The notes: a model not told the origin generated them from the sequence alone. Shown: positions 37,674 through 50,939, counted from the first letter of the stretch. The stretch is DNA of 64,000 nt from Xestospongia bergquistia (GCA_963965975.1 OZ014412.1:3040501-3104500), one strand, 5' to 3'. A program made the numbers and translations.

Positions 37674-38939
37674 CTCCTCTTATAAAATGACAGCTGTAAC
37701 ATATTCTACCATTATTACTTAGCTCATTATATAGGGTAGCTTCAGTAATATCATATGTACCTAATCAATTAGAAAATATTTATAAGTCATTTATAATGTA
37801 CTTACTTAGTACAGTTGATTGTGTTACATCAATAACAGCTCCACTTGGTAATGATAAACTCATTTTTGTCTTCCATATTTTATTCTCAGTTATATTTACA
37901 ATATAGATGGTAACAACAATAACTCCTTCATCAGTTAGAATTATTGGATTATTTAGAAATATAGAAGAATTATCTTCATTGTATATAACAACATTTAGTT
38001 GAGCTGACTCCACTATATGTGGACATTGTTGAAGCTCCTAATATCACAAACATGAGGTATCTAGAGATATCATAATGTAACTTACTAAATCATATATTGT
38101 TATATTTAGTATCCAACTATTAACTGATCTGATAAAGGTAGTTGTTAAATTACTTATATTAACTAAAATGAAATAATAAATATTACATTAGTAACCATAG
38201 TGATAATACCTCCTGGTACATGTAGTAATGTAGTACTTATTTCTCCTTCTCCATCTGAGTTATTACCAGCTACACTAATTGTATATGTACCAAATTGACT
38301 GGGACAGTACTGCCATGTTGTAGAAGATGTAGTGTTCTGTGTAACTAGTTCTCCTCCATAAGTAACATTGATGATATAACCAGGTATGGATACCATAGAA
38401 AAAGGAGGAGACCAGGAACAGTTTATATACTGACTTTGTACATGACATATCAAGTTGTTGACAGCAGCTAGTTGACCTAATGAGAGGGGATATAATGACA
38501 TATATCAGAGAGTGTGTTACCTTGTATTCTCAGAGTAGATTCACTGAAATTGAAATAACTATTACCATTCACAATTCCAAATGCACTACATCTCACTACT
38601 GTATTGTTATATTGAGGATATCCAGGTATGGTAAGACTGGAGTTAGGTGATCCTGCTCCATTTGTAACAATACCAAGTTGAATAATCTCATTATTATTAG
38701 AACCTGTTTTATTAACAAACCAAGTAATAATCACACCAGTATGATCCACCGAACATTGGTAATGTGCTAGTTGATAGAGTCCGATTTTTGGAGATGGAGT
38801 AAATATAAACTGAACAGCTATATAATAAAACTAAATAAAATAGTACATTAGTTATTAATATAATCATACCTGTACATTTTAATATAATAGATATTAACAA
38901 TATCAGTAGTAGCAGCGATGCTGTCTTCACTAGATCCAT
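37674..38939 (-). pseudogene. type C receptor truncated in its module
   Basis: Minus-strand exons 38939-38870, 38817-38521, 38476-38210, 38162-38086, 38037-37806 are complete and in frame: signal peptide (MDLVKTASLLLLILLISIIL), Ig (GVIITWFVNKTGSNNNEI), FN3 (INCSWSPPFSMVSIPGYIIN) and the first half of module C. Exon 6 begins at 37760 (YDITEATLYNELSNNGRICY) but homology ends abruptly at about 37674, so the rest of the module, TM and tail are missing. If expressed, only a secreted Ig-FN3 protein could result. It is the duplicate of the receptor at 42558-44653. Confidence 0.72.
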
Positions 38940-40390
38940 AGTGAGTTTGTCTTTACACCAACTTAGTGCTATAGTATATACTGAAACTTAACAAAAGTTT
39001 ATATTAGATATGATAATCTTTGATGATAAGTTGTGATTATCTTTATCTGTACTATACGTTCACATATAAATTACTGCAATAATTTTAAATTGTAGATTAC
39101 TGCGGATTTCAAACTTAATTTGAATTATTTACTGTATAATATGTTACTTTATATTAGTATAACATACCACATTAAGTAATTGACACGAACATTAGATTTC
39201 ATAATAATCCAATGATTTAAACTAAAATGGGATCATTAAAATAATTGATTAATTTACAATGATATATTATTCACATCACACAGACACAAGATTTAAATTT
39301 AATTTTATGAGGCAAAACTTAGTAAGATTTGTAACTTAAAAAAAGTCAAGTGTCATTCCTAACTTTACTAAAACTAATTGTTACAAATTAATTATAACAC
39401 TTAGAGGATGACACCAACTTTAGAATAATCATCTTAAGCTTCAATAAACCATCATTTGATTCAATTAATAAATAGAATTGGAACATCTACCCTCGTCTTC
39501 CATACTAACTATTCTGATCCATTATAACTTACAATTGCAACCACCAAAATAATTTTGGAATGATTTTCAGAGAGAAAACCTATACACCAAATTATGTGAG
39601 CATAAAATACAGAAATATATTGAATTATTATTTTGTCATTAGGGAAGTAATGAAGTGCTCTTTTGTAGAATATTATGATTATTACATTTCAACATCAAAA
39701 AATATGCTCCCATTTACAACAAGTTTAATCAAAATCTATAGCAGTTATGTTACATACATTTTTTCTGTATATTACAACATGTTATTTATTCATTTATTTA
39801 TATACAAACTGTTTGATTCCCCACTATATACACAATGGATTATTAAAATATAAACGATGACAAAGTGAGTATGTTTTATTATATATGATATTAACAAAAT
39901 TATAATAAATTATATTACATAATGTATTATATCTCATAGTACTACCAGTTATCTGTACATCTTTATACAATTATAAATCAATATTAAAGTGGTGGTATTG
40001 TGATTACTAAAAACACTGCATTATTATATGACATTGGTAGGAAAATATCTAATAGTTGTTAGTTGATTGGCTGTAAGTCATGTGACTATATTTGTCATTA
40101 GTATAGTATATTTAAAATTAATTGTCTTCAATGATCAATGTTACTAACTAGATTTTGTTTATTATATAAAATAAATTTTTTGATCAAGTCTTAATATTAA
40201 TAACAATTTAACAACTATTATAGATAGATAGTAAACTATATCAATTTAGTATTATAACAAACACATTATGTTATGATATAGTAGTTCCACTGATATAGTT
40301 ACTTCTATCTCTCTCAACAGACTCCAGTACTTTAAATAAATTTGCTGTAAATAATTCACATCTGTAATCATAAAAGATTAGATTATCTAA
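38940..40390. other. spacer, duplicated at 44655-45500
   Basis: Collinear with the DNA right of the 42.6-44.7 kb receptor: upstream regions (38940-39250 with 44655-44960) and 39960-40390 with 45060-45495 match closely. About 600 bases (39260-39850) are extra here. A 97-codon frame at 39560-39853 is AT-driven and not supported. Confidence 0.55.
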
Positions 40391-41335
40391 AAATCCACTA
40401 TAACAACACTAATACATTAATATAACAACACTAATACACTATAATATAGCAACACTAATACATTATAATATAACAACACTAATACACTATAATATAACAA
40501 CACTAATACATTGTAATATAACAACACTAATACACTATAATATAACAACACTAATACACTATAATATAACAACACTAATACACTATAACATAACAACACT
40601 AATACACTAAAACATAACAACACTAATACACTATAATATAACAACACTAATACACTATAATATAACAACACTAATAGATTATAATATAACAACACTAATA
40701 CACTACAATATAACAACACTAATACACTATAACATAACAACACTAATACTTTATAATATAACAACACTAATACACTATAATATAACAACACTAATACATT
40801 ATAATATAACATAACAACACCAATACATTATAATATAACAACACTAATAGATTATAATATAACAACACTAATACACTACAATATAACAACACTAATACAC
40901 TATAACATAACAACACTAATACTTTATAATATAACAACACTAATACACTATAATATAACAACACTAATAGATTATAATATAACAACACTAATACACTACA
41001 ATATAACAACACTAATACACTATAACATAACAACACTAATACTTTATAATATAACAACACTAATACACTATAATATAACAACACTAATACATTATAATAT
41101 AACATAACAACACCAATACATTATAATATAACAACACTAATAGATTATAATATAACAACACTAATACACTACAATATAACAACACTAATACACTATAACA
41201 TAACAACACTAATACTTTATAATATAACAACACTAATACACTATAATATAACAACACTAATACATTATAATATAACATAACAACACCAATACATTATAAT
41301 ATAACAACACTAATAGACTACAATACATAAATACA
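40390..41335. repeat. 24-base minisatellite with higher-order repeats
   Basis: The unit is about 24 bases (CACTAATACACTATAATATA ACAA) in about 38 copies. Blocks of about 170-300 bases, marked by the variant ACATAACAACACCAATACAT, repeat as larger units (near 40800, 41100 and 41275). The corresponding spot in the sister duplication (45500-45600) has only about four units, so the array expanded after duplication. Minus-strand frames with an 8-residue LLYYSVLV period are by-products. Confidence 0.88.
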
Positions 41336-41380
41336 TTCTATAACTCAATGTACATAACATTTATTACATTGACAGCTGAC

Positions 41381-41706
41381 TTACTTGATAGGCATATCCA
41401 AGGAATAAAATGGATTTTTAAGAACATAGTCTGAATAAAGTTCATAAGTTTTCTTTAATAATTCTGGAACCTTCTGTTGTTGTTTGTCGGCAACAACAAT
41501 AAATTTAACCCCTAAATGGATAGAGCAATGGATGAATAGATGATAAATGGATGCCATAAACAAATGAGGAATAGATGGATGGATAGATTGATAAACATCA
41601 AGACAGACATACTAACCTGTACGTGTCTGCATACAATGTAAATTAAATGTCTGTGCTTCTAGACATTGTATTCCTTTGGAGTGTTCTTCAGGTGACAGTC
41701 GTACTA
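41381..41706 (-). pseudogene. TRAPPC4 3'-end duplicate (last two exons)
   Basis: Minus strand: the final exon 41511-41381 ([43 protein letters not shown]) and most of the previous exon 41706-41617 ([20 protein letters not shown]). It is nearly identical to the real gene at 45674-46019 but lacks the first two exons; homology stops at 41706 inside exon 3. The start of the gene is absent, so it cannot make TRAPPC4. Confidence 0.85.
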
Positions 41707-42555
41707 ACATATTTCACTTCCTAGAGATAGTGATTTTGTTAAAAACAGACTTCCTCAGTTAATTGTTTGCTTGATTTATTGTGTGGTATTGGCACTTCCA
41801 GGAATTTGTTAACCATGCAATTATACTAAATAACTATACCAATTTAATGTAAAATGTATTGCGCTTTAAGATAAGATGGCAATACAGGTGATAAAATCAT
41901 AATACTTCTCTTATTATATCATATGTATTAATCTATTGTTTGTTAGTACTAATATATACTGTAATTACTGTATGACATGTAGTAGATAGATGATGTCACA
42001 ACATAAACACACAAACAACAGCTGCTGTGTATACACTATTTTATCACACACTATATCTATTCATCTCTAGTGCCATAAATGAAACTAACCTGATGACCAA
42101 CTAGAACTAGAATAGAACAAATTCACTTGATTACTTATTATTATCACTTGACTATTTATTATTAGTGTTAGTGAATTTGCTGACCAATTAAGTACAGCTG
42201 CTCGGTGACTGTATTTATATGTTTTAGTAAGTGTATTAATTATATGTGACCTGAATTGTTAAAAGGGACCACTGCTAAAACATCTCAAAAACAGTTTTGG
42301 ATACATGGAGTTGCTATATTTACTAACAGTGGTCTAGTCTCTTTAAGAAACAGATCACAAATGTTTTGACTGAAGTGGTCCCTTATTGCAAATCAGGTCA
42401 CTTGTCTTTATTATTATATATAATTATATCATGTTTAAATGGTAGATTAAAATAGAAACAGTTTAGCTGACCAATAAAAATTATATATTATACTAAATTA
42501 TTATACATGTAGTATGTGTTATGTTTTAAGAATAAAATAACTATGTATAACAACC
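41707..42555. other. spacer with death-domain scraps
   Basis: 42165-42240 carries the same VSEFADQL-like scrap as 26220 and 30820. 42245-42400 holds a loose inverted repeat (GTGACCTGAATTG / GCAAATCAGGTCAC and ACCACTGCTAA / TTAGTAACAGTGGT-type arms), possibly a small foldback element. No gene. Confidence 0.4.
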
Positions 42556-42557
42556 AA

Positions 42558-44653
42558 TTAATATTTTATCACACCATATGCAGCACATGTGTGTATCTCT
42601 AGTTCAGTAGTAGGTAGTGTATTAGTAATCATATCAACATTCTCATATTGAGGTATAACTTGATGAGGGTCAGTATCTGTTAGTGGATTAACAGGAGATG
42701 GTACAGTACCTACAATGGATAATACCATTTACAAACTATTCCCATTGTTAGTATTACCTTGTCTCAGTGACTTAGTTCTTCTTATCCAACATATCACTAT
42801 ATGTACTAGTACAGTACATACCAGTATTAGAACTGACACACCCACTAGACTACCTATACAAAATAAATTTAACAATTATTTTAGTTTAGATAAGTAAATA
42901 AAAATTATTCATCTTTCAATATCATGTTAATTTTTATAACAAAGATTTTGTTATTGCTTCAAAATGTAGAGTAGAATAATTTATTACCTCCTAATGCAGC
43001 TGTCATTACACTAATTGTGTCCTTACAAACTTCCATATCTATAAAACATATCATATCACAAAGAAATAAAACATGATGTAATAAAAACAAAATACTGTTA
43101 GTTCTTACCCAAACAAGTACTAGTAGTAACTGTTACTTGAAGACACGATATAAAGGTCACTGGAGGAGATGGTTCTAATCCAGTAATAGTGATATTTGTA
43201 GATGATATTGCCCAGTCATCTGATAATGTATTCTCCTCTTCAATATCATATACATACATATTATATATACCACTAGGTAGATCATATGTACATCCAATTA
43301 CTGTTCTACTACATACTGGGGAACACATCAATGATATGTTAGTACTGTAGGTAGAGGAAGTTAATGAAATAAGACAACCTTTAACAATAGCTCCTCTTAT
43401 AAAATGACAGCTGTAACATGTCCTACCAATATTACTTAGGTCATTATATAGGGTAGCTTCACTAATATCATATGTACCTAATGAATGAGAAAATATTTGT
43501 AAGTCATTTATAATCTACTTACTTAGTACAGTTGATTGTGTTACATCAATAACAGCTCCACTTGCTAATGATAAAGTCATTCTTGTCTTCCATATTTTAT
43601 TCTCAGTTATATTAACAATATAGATGGTAACAACAATAACTCCTTCATCAGTTAGAATTATTGGATTATTTAGAAATATAGAAGAATTATCTTCATTGTA
43701 TATAACAACATTTAGTTGAGCTGACTCTACTGTATGTGGACATTGTTGAAGTTCCTAATATCACAAATATGAGGTATCTAGAGATATCATAATGTAACTT
43801 ACCAAATCATATATTGTTATATTTAGTATCCAACTATTAACTGATCTGATAAAGGTAGTTGTTAAATTACTTATATTAACTAAAATGAAATAATAAATAT
43901 TACATTAGTAACCATAGCGATAATACCTGGTAGTACATGTAGTGATGTAGTAGTTATCTCTCCTTCTCCAGCTGAGTTAATACCAGATACACTAATTGTG
44001 TAGTTACCAAATTGACTGGGACAGTACTGCCATGTTGTAGAAGATGTAGTGTTCTGTGTAACTAGTTCTCCTCCATAAGTAACATTGATGATATAACCAG
44101 GTATGGATACCAGAGAGAAGGGAAGAGACCAGGAACAGTTTATATACAGACTTTCTACATGACATATCAAGTTGTTGACAGCAGCTAGTTCACCTAATGA
44201 AAGCAGATATAATGAAATATATCAGAGAGTGTGTTACCTTGTATTCTCAGAGTTGATTCACTAAAATTAAAATAATTATTATTATTGACAAATCCTGCAG
44301 CAATACACTTCACTACTGTATTGTTATATTGAGGATATCCAGGTATAGTAAGATTTGATTGTTGTGGTCCTCCAGTTGTAAATATACCGAGTTTGATGAT
44401 CTCGTTATGACCATAACCTGTCCTATTAATATTCCAAGTGATACCCACACCAGTATGATCCACTGAACATTGGTAATGTGCTAGTTGATAGACTCCAATG
44501 TTAGGAGATGGAGTAAATATGAACTGAACAGCTATATAATAAAACTAAATAAAATAGTACATTAGTTATTAATATAATCATACCTGTACATTTTAATATA
44601 ATAGATACTAACAATATCAGTAGTAGTAGCCATGTTGTCTTCATTAGATCCAT
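42558..44653 (-). CDS. type C Ig-FN3 receptor (535 aa)
   Basis: Minus-strand exons 44653-44584, 44531-44238, 44193-43927, 43879-43803, 43754-43523, 43477-43109, 43038-42988, 42853-42758, 42709-42558; 1608 bases, all phases agree. Signal peptide 1-23 (MDLMKTTWLLLLILLVSIIL); Ig 24-121 (GVGITWNINRTGYGHNEIIK); FN3 122-210; type C module 211-436 (RTCYSCHFIRGAIVKGCLIS, SPVCSRTVIGCTYDLP); stalk 437-453; TM about 458-478; tail 485-535 with IPQYENVDMITNTLPTTELE and CAAYGVIKY. Its module and tail are nearly identical to the 28.4 kb receptor while parts of Ig differ (FTTGGPQQSNLTIPG lacks GAGS), suggesting exchange between copies or selection on Ig. Confidence 0.82.
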
Positions 44654-44654
44654 A

Positions 44655-45670
44655 CTGAGTTTGTCTTTATAACAACTTAGTGCTATAGCATATACTGAAA
44701 CTTGATAAACCTTTATGTACTATATATTAGAATTATCTGACTGATCTTTATCTGTACTAAAAGTTGTCATGTGAATTATTGTAAAAAAATTAAATTGTAG
44801 ATCACTATGGATTTTAAACTTAATTTGAATAATTTACTGTATAATATGTTGGTTTGTATTAGTACAACACACCACAGTATGTAATTGACATAAACTTTAG
44901 ATTCCACAATAATAATCCATTAATGTAAACTATAAAGTGATCATTAAAAATAACTGATTGATTTACAATGATGTCAAAATGAGTATATTTTTATTATATC
45001 CGATATTATAATAAATTATATTACATCATGTAATATATCTCATAGTACTACCAGTTATTTGTACATGAATTTACAATTATAAATCAATATTAAAGTGGTG
45101 GTATTGTGATTACTGAAAAGACTATATTATTATATGACATTGGTAGGAAAATATCTAATAGTTGTTAGTTGATTGGCTGTAAGTCATGTGACTATATTTG
45201 TCATTAGTATAGTATATTTAAAATTAATTACCTTCAATGATCAATGTTACTAACTAGATTTTGTTTATTATAAAAATGAATTTTTTGATCAAGTCTTATT
45301 ATTAACAACAATTAATATTAACAAACTATTATAGATAGTAAACTATATCAATTTAGTATTATAACAAACACATTATATTATGATGTAGTAGTTCCACCGA
45401 TATAGCTACTTCTATCTCTCTCTACAGACTCCAGTACTTTAATTAAATTTGCTGTAAATAATTCACATCTGTAATCATAAGAGATTAGATTATCTAAAAA
45501 TCTAATATAACAACATATAACAACACTAATACATTATAATATAACAACACTAATACACTATAATACAACAACACTAACAACACTGCTAGATTATAATACA
45601 TAAATACATTCTATAACTCAATGTACATAACATTTATTACTATCTGTTTATCTCTATAACATTGACAGCT
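44655..45670. other. spacer with dispersed repeat and short minisatellite
   Basis: 45215-45310 is the dispersed repeat (see 32975-34365); 45510-45590 has about four units of the minisatellite expanded at 40390-41335. No gene. Confidence 0.55.
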
Positions 45671-45673
45671 GAC

Positions 45674-46743
45674 TTACTTGATGGGCATGTCCAATGAATA
45701 AAATGGATTTTTAAGAACATAGTCTGAATAAAGCTCATAAATTTTCTTTAATAATTCCGGAACCTTCTGTTGTTGTTTGTCAGCAACAACAATAAATTTA
45801 ACCCCTAAATGGATAGACCAGTGGATGAATAGATGATAAATGGATGCCATAAACAAATGAGGAATAGGGAATAGATATATGATAGATTGATAAACATCAA
45901 GACAGACATACTAACCTGTACGTGTCTGCATACAATGTAAATTAAATGTCTGTGCTTCTAGACATTGTATTCCTTTGGAGTGTTCTTCAGGTGACAGTCG
46001 TACTGATATAGCATAAATCCTATGACAAAACAAGTGTTAAGTATATGAATACAATAAATATAGTCAAACTTACGAGTGGAACATACTCAATAACATAATC
46101 CTCTCATTGACAGAAGCTTTTAATCTCTTAAATTTTAATTTTAAAGGAAATGAACTAGGATCATTTATAACAGCTTGAGCAGTACGACCATCAGGAAGTG
46201 CTTTATTAACAACAAGTTCTCCATTAATAGCAACTAGTGAGTAACCAACTATCAATGAAGACATACTATAACAACAATGTAATACTCAATATCATTACAT
46301 AGTGGGTAACACTGATATGATAAGATTTCTATATTGTATGTAGCTATAATATTATGATACTGAATTTGATCTAATCACTAAAATATTCAGTGACTAGTGG
46401 TTACTGTTGTCCTTTTCAAGATATGTATATCTAACCACACCCATAAATATCAATATCATATATCCCAGTATATAGTATAGACATCCAGTTGGATTTGTTG
46501 TTAATATTAAAATATTACAGCTGTAGTTTAATTTATAATCTAACCTTGTATCAATGGTGCTCCATCGTGGGTCTTGACCTCACCATATTTGACAATAAGG
46601 TTTCTATCTACTTCTTCCAGGGTCAGTCCACTAACTGGATATTCTCTGAATTCTATCTCTCCCTCTCCAAGTTGAAAAGGCATGTCATGAGAGAAGATAA
46701 GTCCTCCTGCTTTGCTAATAATATAAACACTAAAGATACCCAT
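45674..46743 (-). CDS. TRAPPC4: trafficking protein particle complex subunit 4 (202 aa)
   Basis: Four minus-strand exons: 46743-46545, 46248-46074, 46019-45916, 45804-45674; 609 bases, in frame. N-terminus [20 protein letters not shown] matches the TRAPPC4/Trs23 start (MAIFSVYVVNKAGGLIY in human). Then [56 protein letters not shown] and [10 protein letters not shown]...[20 protein letters not shown]. It is a longin-like core subunit of the TRAPP tethering complexes, acting with TRAPPC1 on Rab1/Ypt1 exchange and ER-Golgi and endosomal vesicle tethering. Slightly shorter than human (219). It is a single-copy housekeeping gene inside the receptor cluster; its last two exons were copied to 41.4-41.7 kb. 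Confidence 0.92.
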
Positions 46744-46820
46744 ATCTATTGCCTGTCATATAAAATGGGCGGAGCTGCAACACCTTCTAACATGAGCCTG
46801 GGTGTGGCTCATATCTCAAG
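46744..46820. promoter_or_regulatory. bidirectional promoter between TRAPPC4 and ZNHIT2
   Basis: Only 77 bases separate the two divergent start codons. The interval holds a GC-box-like TGGGCGGAGC (about 46766) and a CACC/KLF-like GGGTGTGGCTC (about 46800), unusual in this AT-rich window; no TATA box. Part of both 5' UTRs must lie here, so the core promoter is inferred, not proven. Confidence 0.55.
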
Positions 46821-48562
46821 ATGGCTGTTAACTTAAAGATTGTTCAAGATATTGTTTCTGAAGAGCAGAGAAATAATTTACTAGAAGATAGAGATATTTG
46901 TGGATTGTAAGTTTATTAGAAAGATATTATTGACAATAGTTACCACTGTTTTTAATTAGATACTATATAAATAAAAGAATTAAATATTATATTTATTCTC
47001 TGTCTCCAGATGTTCTACTAAATTTGCCCAGTATACATGTCCAAAATGTAACATTCGTTATTGTTCATTATCATGTTATAAATCACAGGTACATGTACCA
47101 TTACATCATAATGACATCACTACATTCAACATAGAAACATGCCAATTGTTCTGAAGTATTTTATAAAGATTGGTTCATGGAAGAATTACAACAAAGAAGA
47201 GGAAGGTAAGAGATAAAATAAAGATATATCTGTTGTTATTGTTTGTGTATTAGTTCTAAAGAACGAGCAAAAATGATGGAGATATTGAAGCGATTAAAAG
47301 AGACAGAAGACAATCATCATGATGAGGGAGAGAGATATAGTGAAGAAAAGGAAAGTGAATCATTAGAACAAAGAATTGCTGATATTGATTTAGGTATGTA
47401 CCTATAATAACAAGACTAGTTCCCATTCCTTATAATAACAGACTCAGACCCAGACCAGTTATGGGAAAGATTGACTATGGAAGAGAAGCGTCAATTTCAG
47501 GACATGTTTCATTCTGGGACATTAGCAGAACTTGTTGTGAACACACCCCCTTGGTGGGAGGTATGAAATTTACTCATCATTACCTCAATTCATAATAGTC
47601 CCTCACATAGTCTATACCAGCAATAGAACCAGTGGACAGTGCTGTCACTAAAGCCACACCCACTACAAAGACCACACCCATTCTCCCTCCTTTACCTGGC
47701 AAAATCCCGTCATTAGCATCATTGTTAAAAGTATTATTAACACAGAGGTAACAATCATGGTGTCATTTCTTTTGTTAGGAGAAGTCAGTATCATCTTGTC
47801 TTTGTTATAATGTTCTTAATGTCTTGTATGCCTACATCTATACTGTAAGAATGTTTAATAGTTCACTATGTGATTTACCAGTACAAGTAGCACAGGTAAA
47901 ACTGGTTTTATCATCTAGTATAACCAGTTTCATTAATTAAACTCTACTTCCTTATAGACTGTATTAGATATCTCCAGTGTCTTATCAGATAATCTCTCTT
48001 TTACAACCACTCAAGACTCATTAGAACATGCCATAGCAATGGTAGAGTCAAAACCACACCTCTTTAACTCTCGCCAGTATTCTCTCTCCATATTACATGA
48101 CATAATGATACTAATTCAGAGAACCAGTATGACTGGTTTCCTGTTTGCTAGTCATGCATTAGCTGATGTCTATGAGATATTACATAAAGCAAAGAAAATA
48201 ATAAAATCTACTACTTCAAATGGTAAGAGGATAAATCACTTTATGTTACCATAACTACTTCCCTCGTAGATAATGATAATTCAATGCAGCTGTTTCTATC
48301 TAGTAAGAAGGTATTATTTCTCCTCTCCTGGTGTCAAGAGAGGGGACCACTAGATCTCCCTCCATTGATCTCTTTCCTACAGCTGTTACGACAACAAGGT
48401 AGACTACTCTAGATTCTCTTACATATAATTCCTCTTAATATTACTTCCCTCCCTTATTGTGTTGTAGACTTAGTAGATGAACCAAATGATAGACTACCAG
48501 CTGCTATGAGAGGACAAGATCATGTGAAAAGTTTCAATCCACTAATTAGAGAATTAAATTAA
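46821..48562 (+). CDS. ZNHIT2: zinc finger HIT domain-containing protein 2 (406 aa)
   Basis: Ten exons: 46821-46906, 47010-47088, 47135-47205, 47254-47393, 47442-47560, 47611-47730, 47779-47895, 47958-48222, 48270-48398, 48468-48562; 1221 bases, phases agree. The zf-HIT domain is at about 27-65: CGLC, YTCPKCNIRYCSLSCYKS, HANCSEVFY, with the expected Cys/His ligands. Then a charged region, LWERLTMEEKRQFQDMFHSG and NTPPWWE (family box), CYNVLNVLYAYIYTVRMFN, and a conserved helical C-terminus (FLLSWC, RGQDHVKSFNPLI). Length equals human ZNHIT2 (403). In known animals ZNHIT2 works with the R2TP chaperone complex in assembling U5 snRNP. The donor of exon 6 is placed at 47731 because it alone keeps frame. 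Confidence 0.9.
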
Positions 48563-48674
48563 AACTAATAAAGACCTATTTAAGTTAATTTATATATCAA
48601 ATTATATAATAGTTATATATAATTAATTTGTGAAATATCATAATACATTGTTCTTATTGTTACTATAGCAGCCA

Positions 48675-50841
48675 TTATCTACGATATCTCCATTTATGGT
48701 TAACAGTACCATATGCTGGACATTGTTCCATTTCTAAGTACTCAGGTATTGGAGGGGGCTCCTCATCATTAATAGCCATTGCATTGACAACTTCTACTCT
48801 TGGTAAAGTAGCATCACCTATAAGTAGTAACTGACACACCCACATGTTATTAATTAATTAGTTACCTCTATGTTGTACTGAGATACAACATATGTAGATT
48901 AGAACTAGAGATAGCAGTATTGATAATATCAGGAGAACAAAGACACACCCACCAACTGCAGTAGATAAATATCATGCTCTTAATTTAAGGACTAATGGTT
49001 GAACCATTGATATCAAAGTTTAATGGACAGTACATGATGTAAATGATATTTAGTTTATACAAGTATAGAGAAATTTTGAAAAGCAAGAGGTTATTACAGT
49101 ACATAGTTCTACCTGATATAATAATAATAGAGTTTACATTGATGGTTGTAGAGATTGTCACTGTAGTTGTGACAGATTGTGTCATAGTTGTTTCCATAGT
49201 AACTGCAAGAGTAGAGTAAGAGATAGTAAGGACATAAAAACTTGAAGACAAACAACAAAAGAGATTAGATTAAAGAAAACATTATAATAGTCTCTTATCT
49301 CTCTTACCTGGAACTACTGTTAATGTAGTAGATAGTACAGTATCCATTGGTTTGTTGGTAGTAGTAGGGATACTTCCAAGAACTTCTAGTGAAGTTAACA
49401 TTACGGCTGGTACTTTATTGTTTTTCATGACTGAACCAGATTGACTCTCTAAGTCATATATGTAGAGTGTATAATTCCCATTTAATAAACCAGTTAGACA
49501 GGTTTTTGATTCACAACACATTGACATATTCAGATAGATCTCCTTTGTAACATTAGTATCTGATTCATTATGTATTAGTATAATATAAGCTCCTATTGCT
49601 TTACTGTTATAACGATATGTTAGTAATATACACACCTTTCCTCTATCAATATCAGTGACTGAAATATTTTGTATATCATGTGTATCTGATTAATGAGAGA
49701 AGATTATAATAACATTCTGTTATGATAGATCTAGTATAGACTTACTTATTGTAAATAAACTTGATTCCATTTCTTGTCCATTACTGTACTCTATTACAAA
49801 ACTTAATGTTAGAAGTCTGTTCTCTGGTAATAATAATTTAGCTGTCATTATAACAGTAGAATATAGTGTTGTAGTATAGTTGATGTACTGAGTATTATTA
49901 AGAGATATTGTAGAACAGTTAGTGATACTTTCACAAATTTTAAACTGTGTATTATCAATTGAACTATTGATACAAAGACCCTGTTGTATGAAATGGAAAA
50001 TGAATAGGGCACATAAACAACTTACTGTTAAGTTAAAGACAAGTTCCCATTCCTCTCCATTCCAGTAGTAGTTTTGAATAATGGAATTATTTATATCTAA
50101 ATACAATAAGAAGTATGTAAGGCCCTATGGTATAGTTAGGTGATATACCTCTTGTGTAAGATACATTCAAAGATGTCCCAGTTCCTTCATCAACTTCATT
50201 TAGAGCTGATATTTCTATAGTATAAGTTTCACTAAGTACTAGTGGTACAAACTTATAATATGTTGTGTTAATAAATACAGACATTAATGGAACATCTCTT
50301 GTAGTAACAGTAATATTGTAACCTAAGATAGGTACCCCAGCAAGGGAATACGGAGACACCCATGACAGTGATATAGAACATGGGTCTTGTTTAGTAATAA
50401 TGAGATCTTCAACTTCAGCTAGAAGTCCTAAACAGATACACAAAGCAGTGATGATATAGAATGTTGCATCTAGACTATACCTTGAATCAGTAAGAGAACT
50501 TGTTCATATAACAATACTTTAAAATTAGTACCATTTAACAGATAGCATGTAAAAGTTGACTCATTATATTCTGGTACTACTGCCTTTACCAGTACTTTAG
50601 AAACAGACCCTCCTTCAACTAGTTGTTCATTGAGAACTGATGCAGCAATATTACTACTAAAAAACCATATGATATCTAAACTGGAGTCATTAGTACCACA
50701 GGAGAACATAACATCAGAACCAATTGATACATTTTGTGATCTTGGTACAACATTTAATAGTCCTGAAGAATTCTCTGATATAACTGGCTTTAGTAGACAA
50801 AGATACAAAACTATTAGATTGACTGGATGGGAATACTCCAT
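48675..50841 (-). CDS. diverged Ig-FN3 receptor with YxxM tail (548 aa)
   Basis: Minus-strand exons 50841-50481, 50427-50149, 50096-50026, 49980-49746, 49685-49308, 49202-49113, 48955-48866, 48817-48675; 1647 bases, all phases agree. Signal peptide and Ig share one exon (MEYSHPVNLIVLYLCLLKPV; VMFSCGTNDSSLDIIWFFSS; STFTCYLL). FN3 121-213 (PCSISLSWVSPYSLAGVPIL GYNITV, YTIEISALNEVDEGTG). Module 214-441 of the same plan as types C and D (RGKVCILLTYRYNSKAIGAY, CLTGLLNGNYTLYIYDLESQ). Thr-rich stalk 442-471, TM about 474-496 (VFVLLILSILLSLVLIYICC), tail 501-548: EEPPPIPEYLEMEQCPAYGT. YLEM fits the PI3K-SH2 pattern YxxM, PPPIP could bind SH3, and CPAYGTV parallels CAAYGVI of the array genes. Confidence 0.8.
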
Positions 50842-50939
50842 TCTGTCTTTAGTTGAAGAGATTGTTATTTTAATAAATCATCACAGTTATTACAAACAAA
50901 AATGATAAAACGACAATAATTAAACAAATTAAATTTAAA

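Noticed and set aside
39560-39853. 97-codon frame
   Set aside because: Lies in the part of the spacer missing from the sister duplication; composition follows the AT-rich background.
40417-41278. Minus-strand frames with LLYYSVLV repeats
   Set aside because: By-product of the 24-base minisatellite.
46489-46836. Plus-strand frame of 115 codons
   Set aside because: Antisense to TRAPPC4 exon 1 and the divergent promoter.
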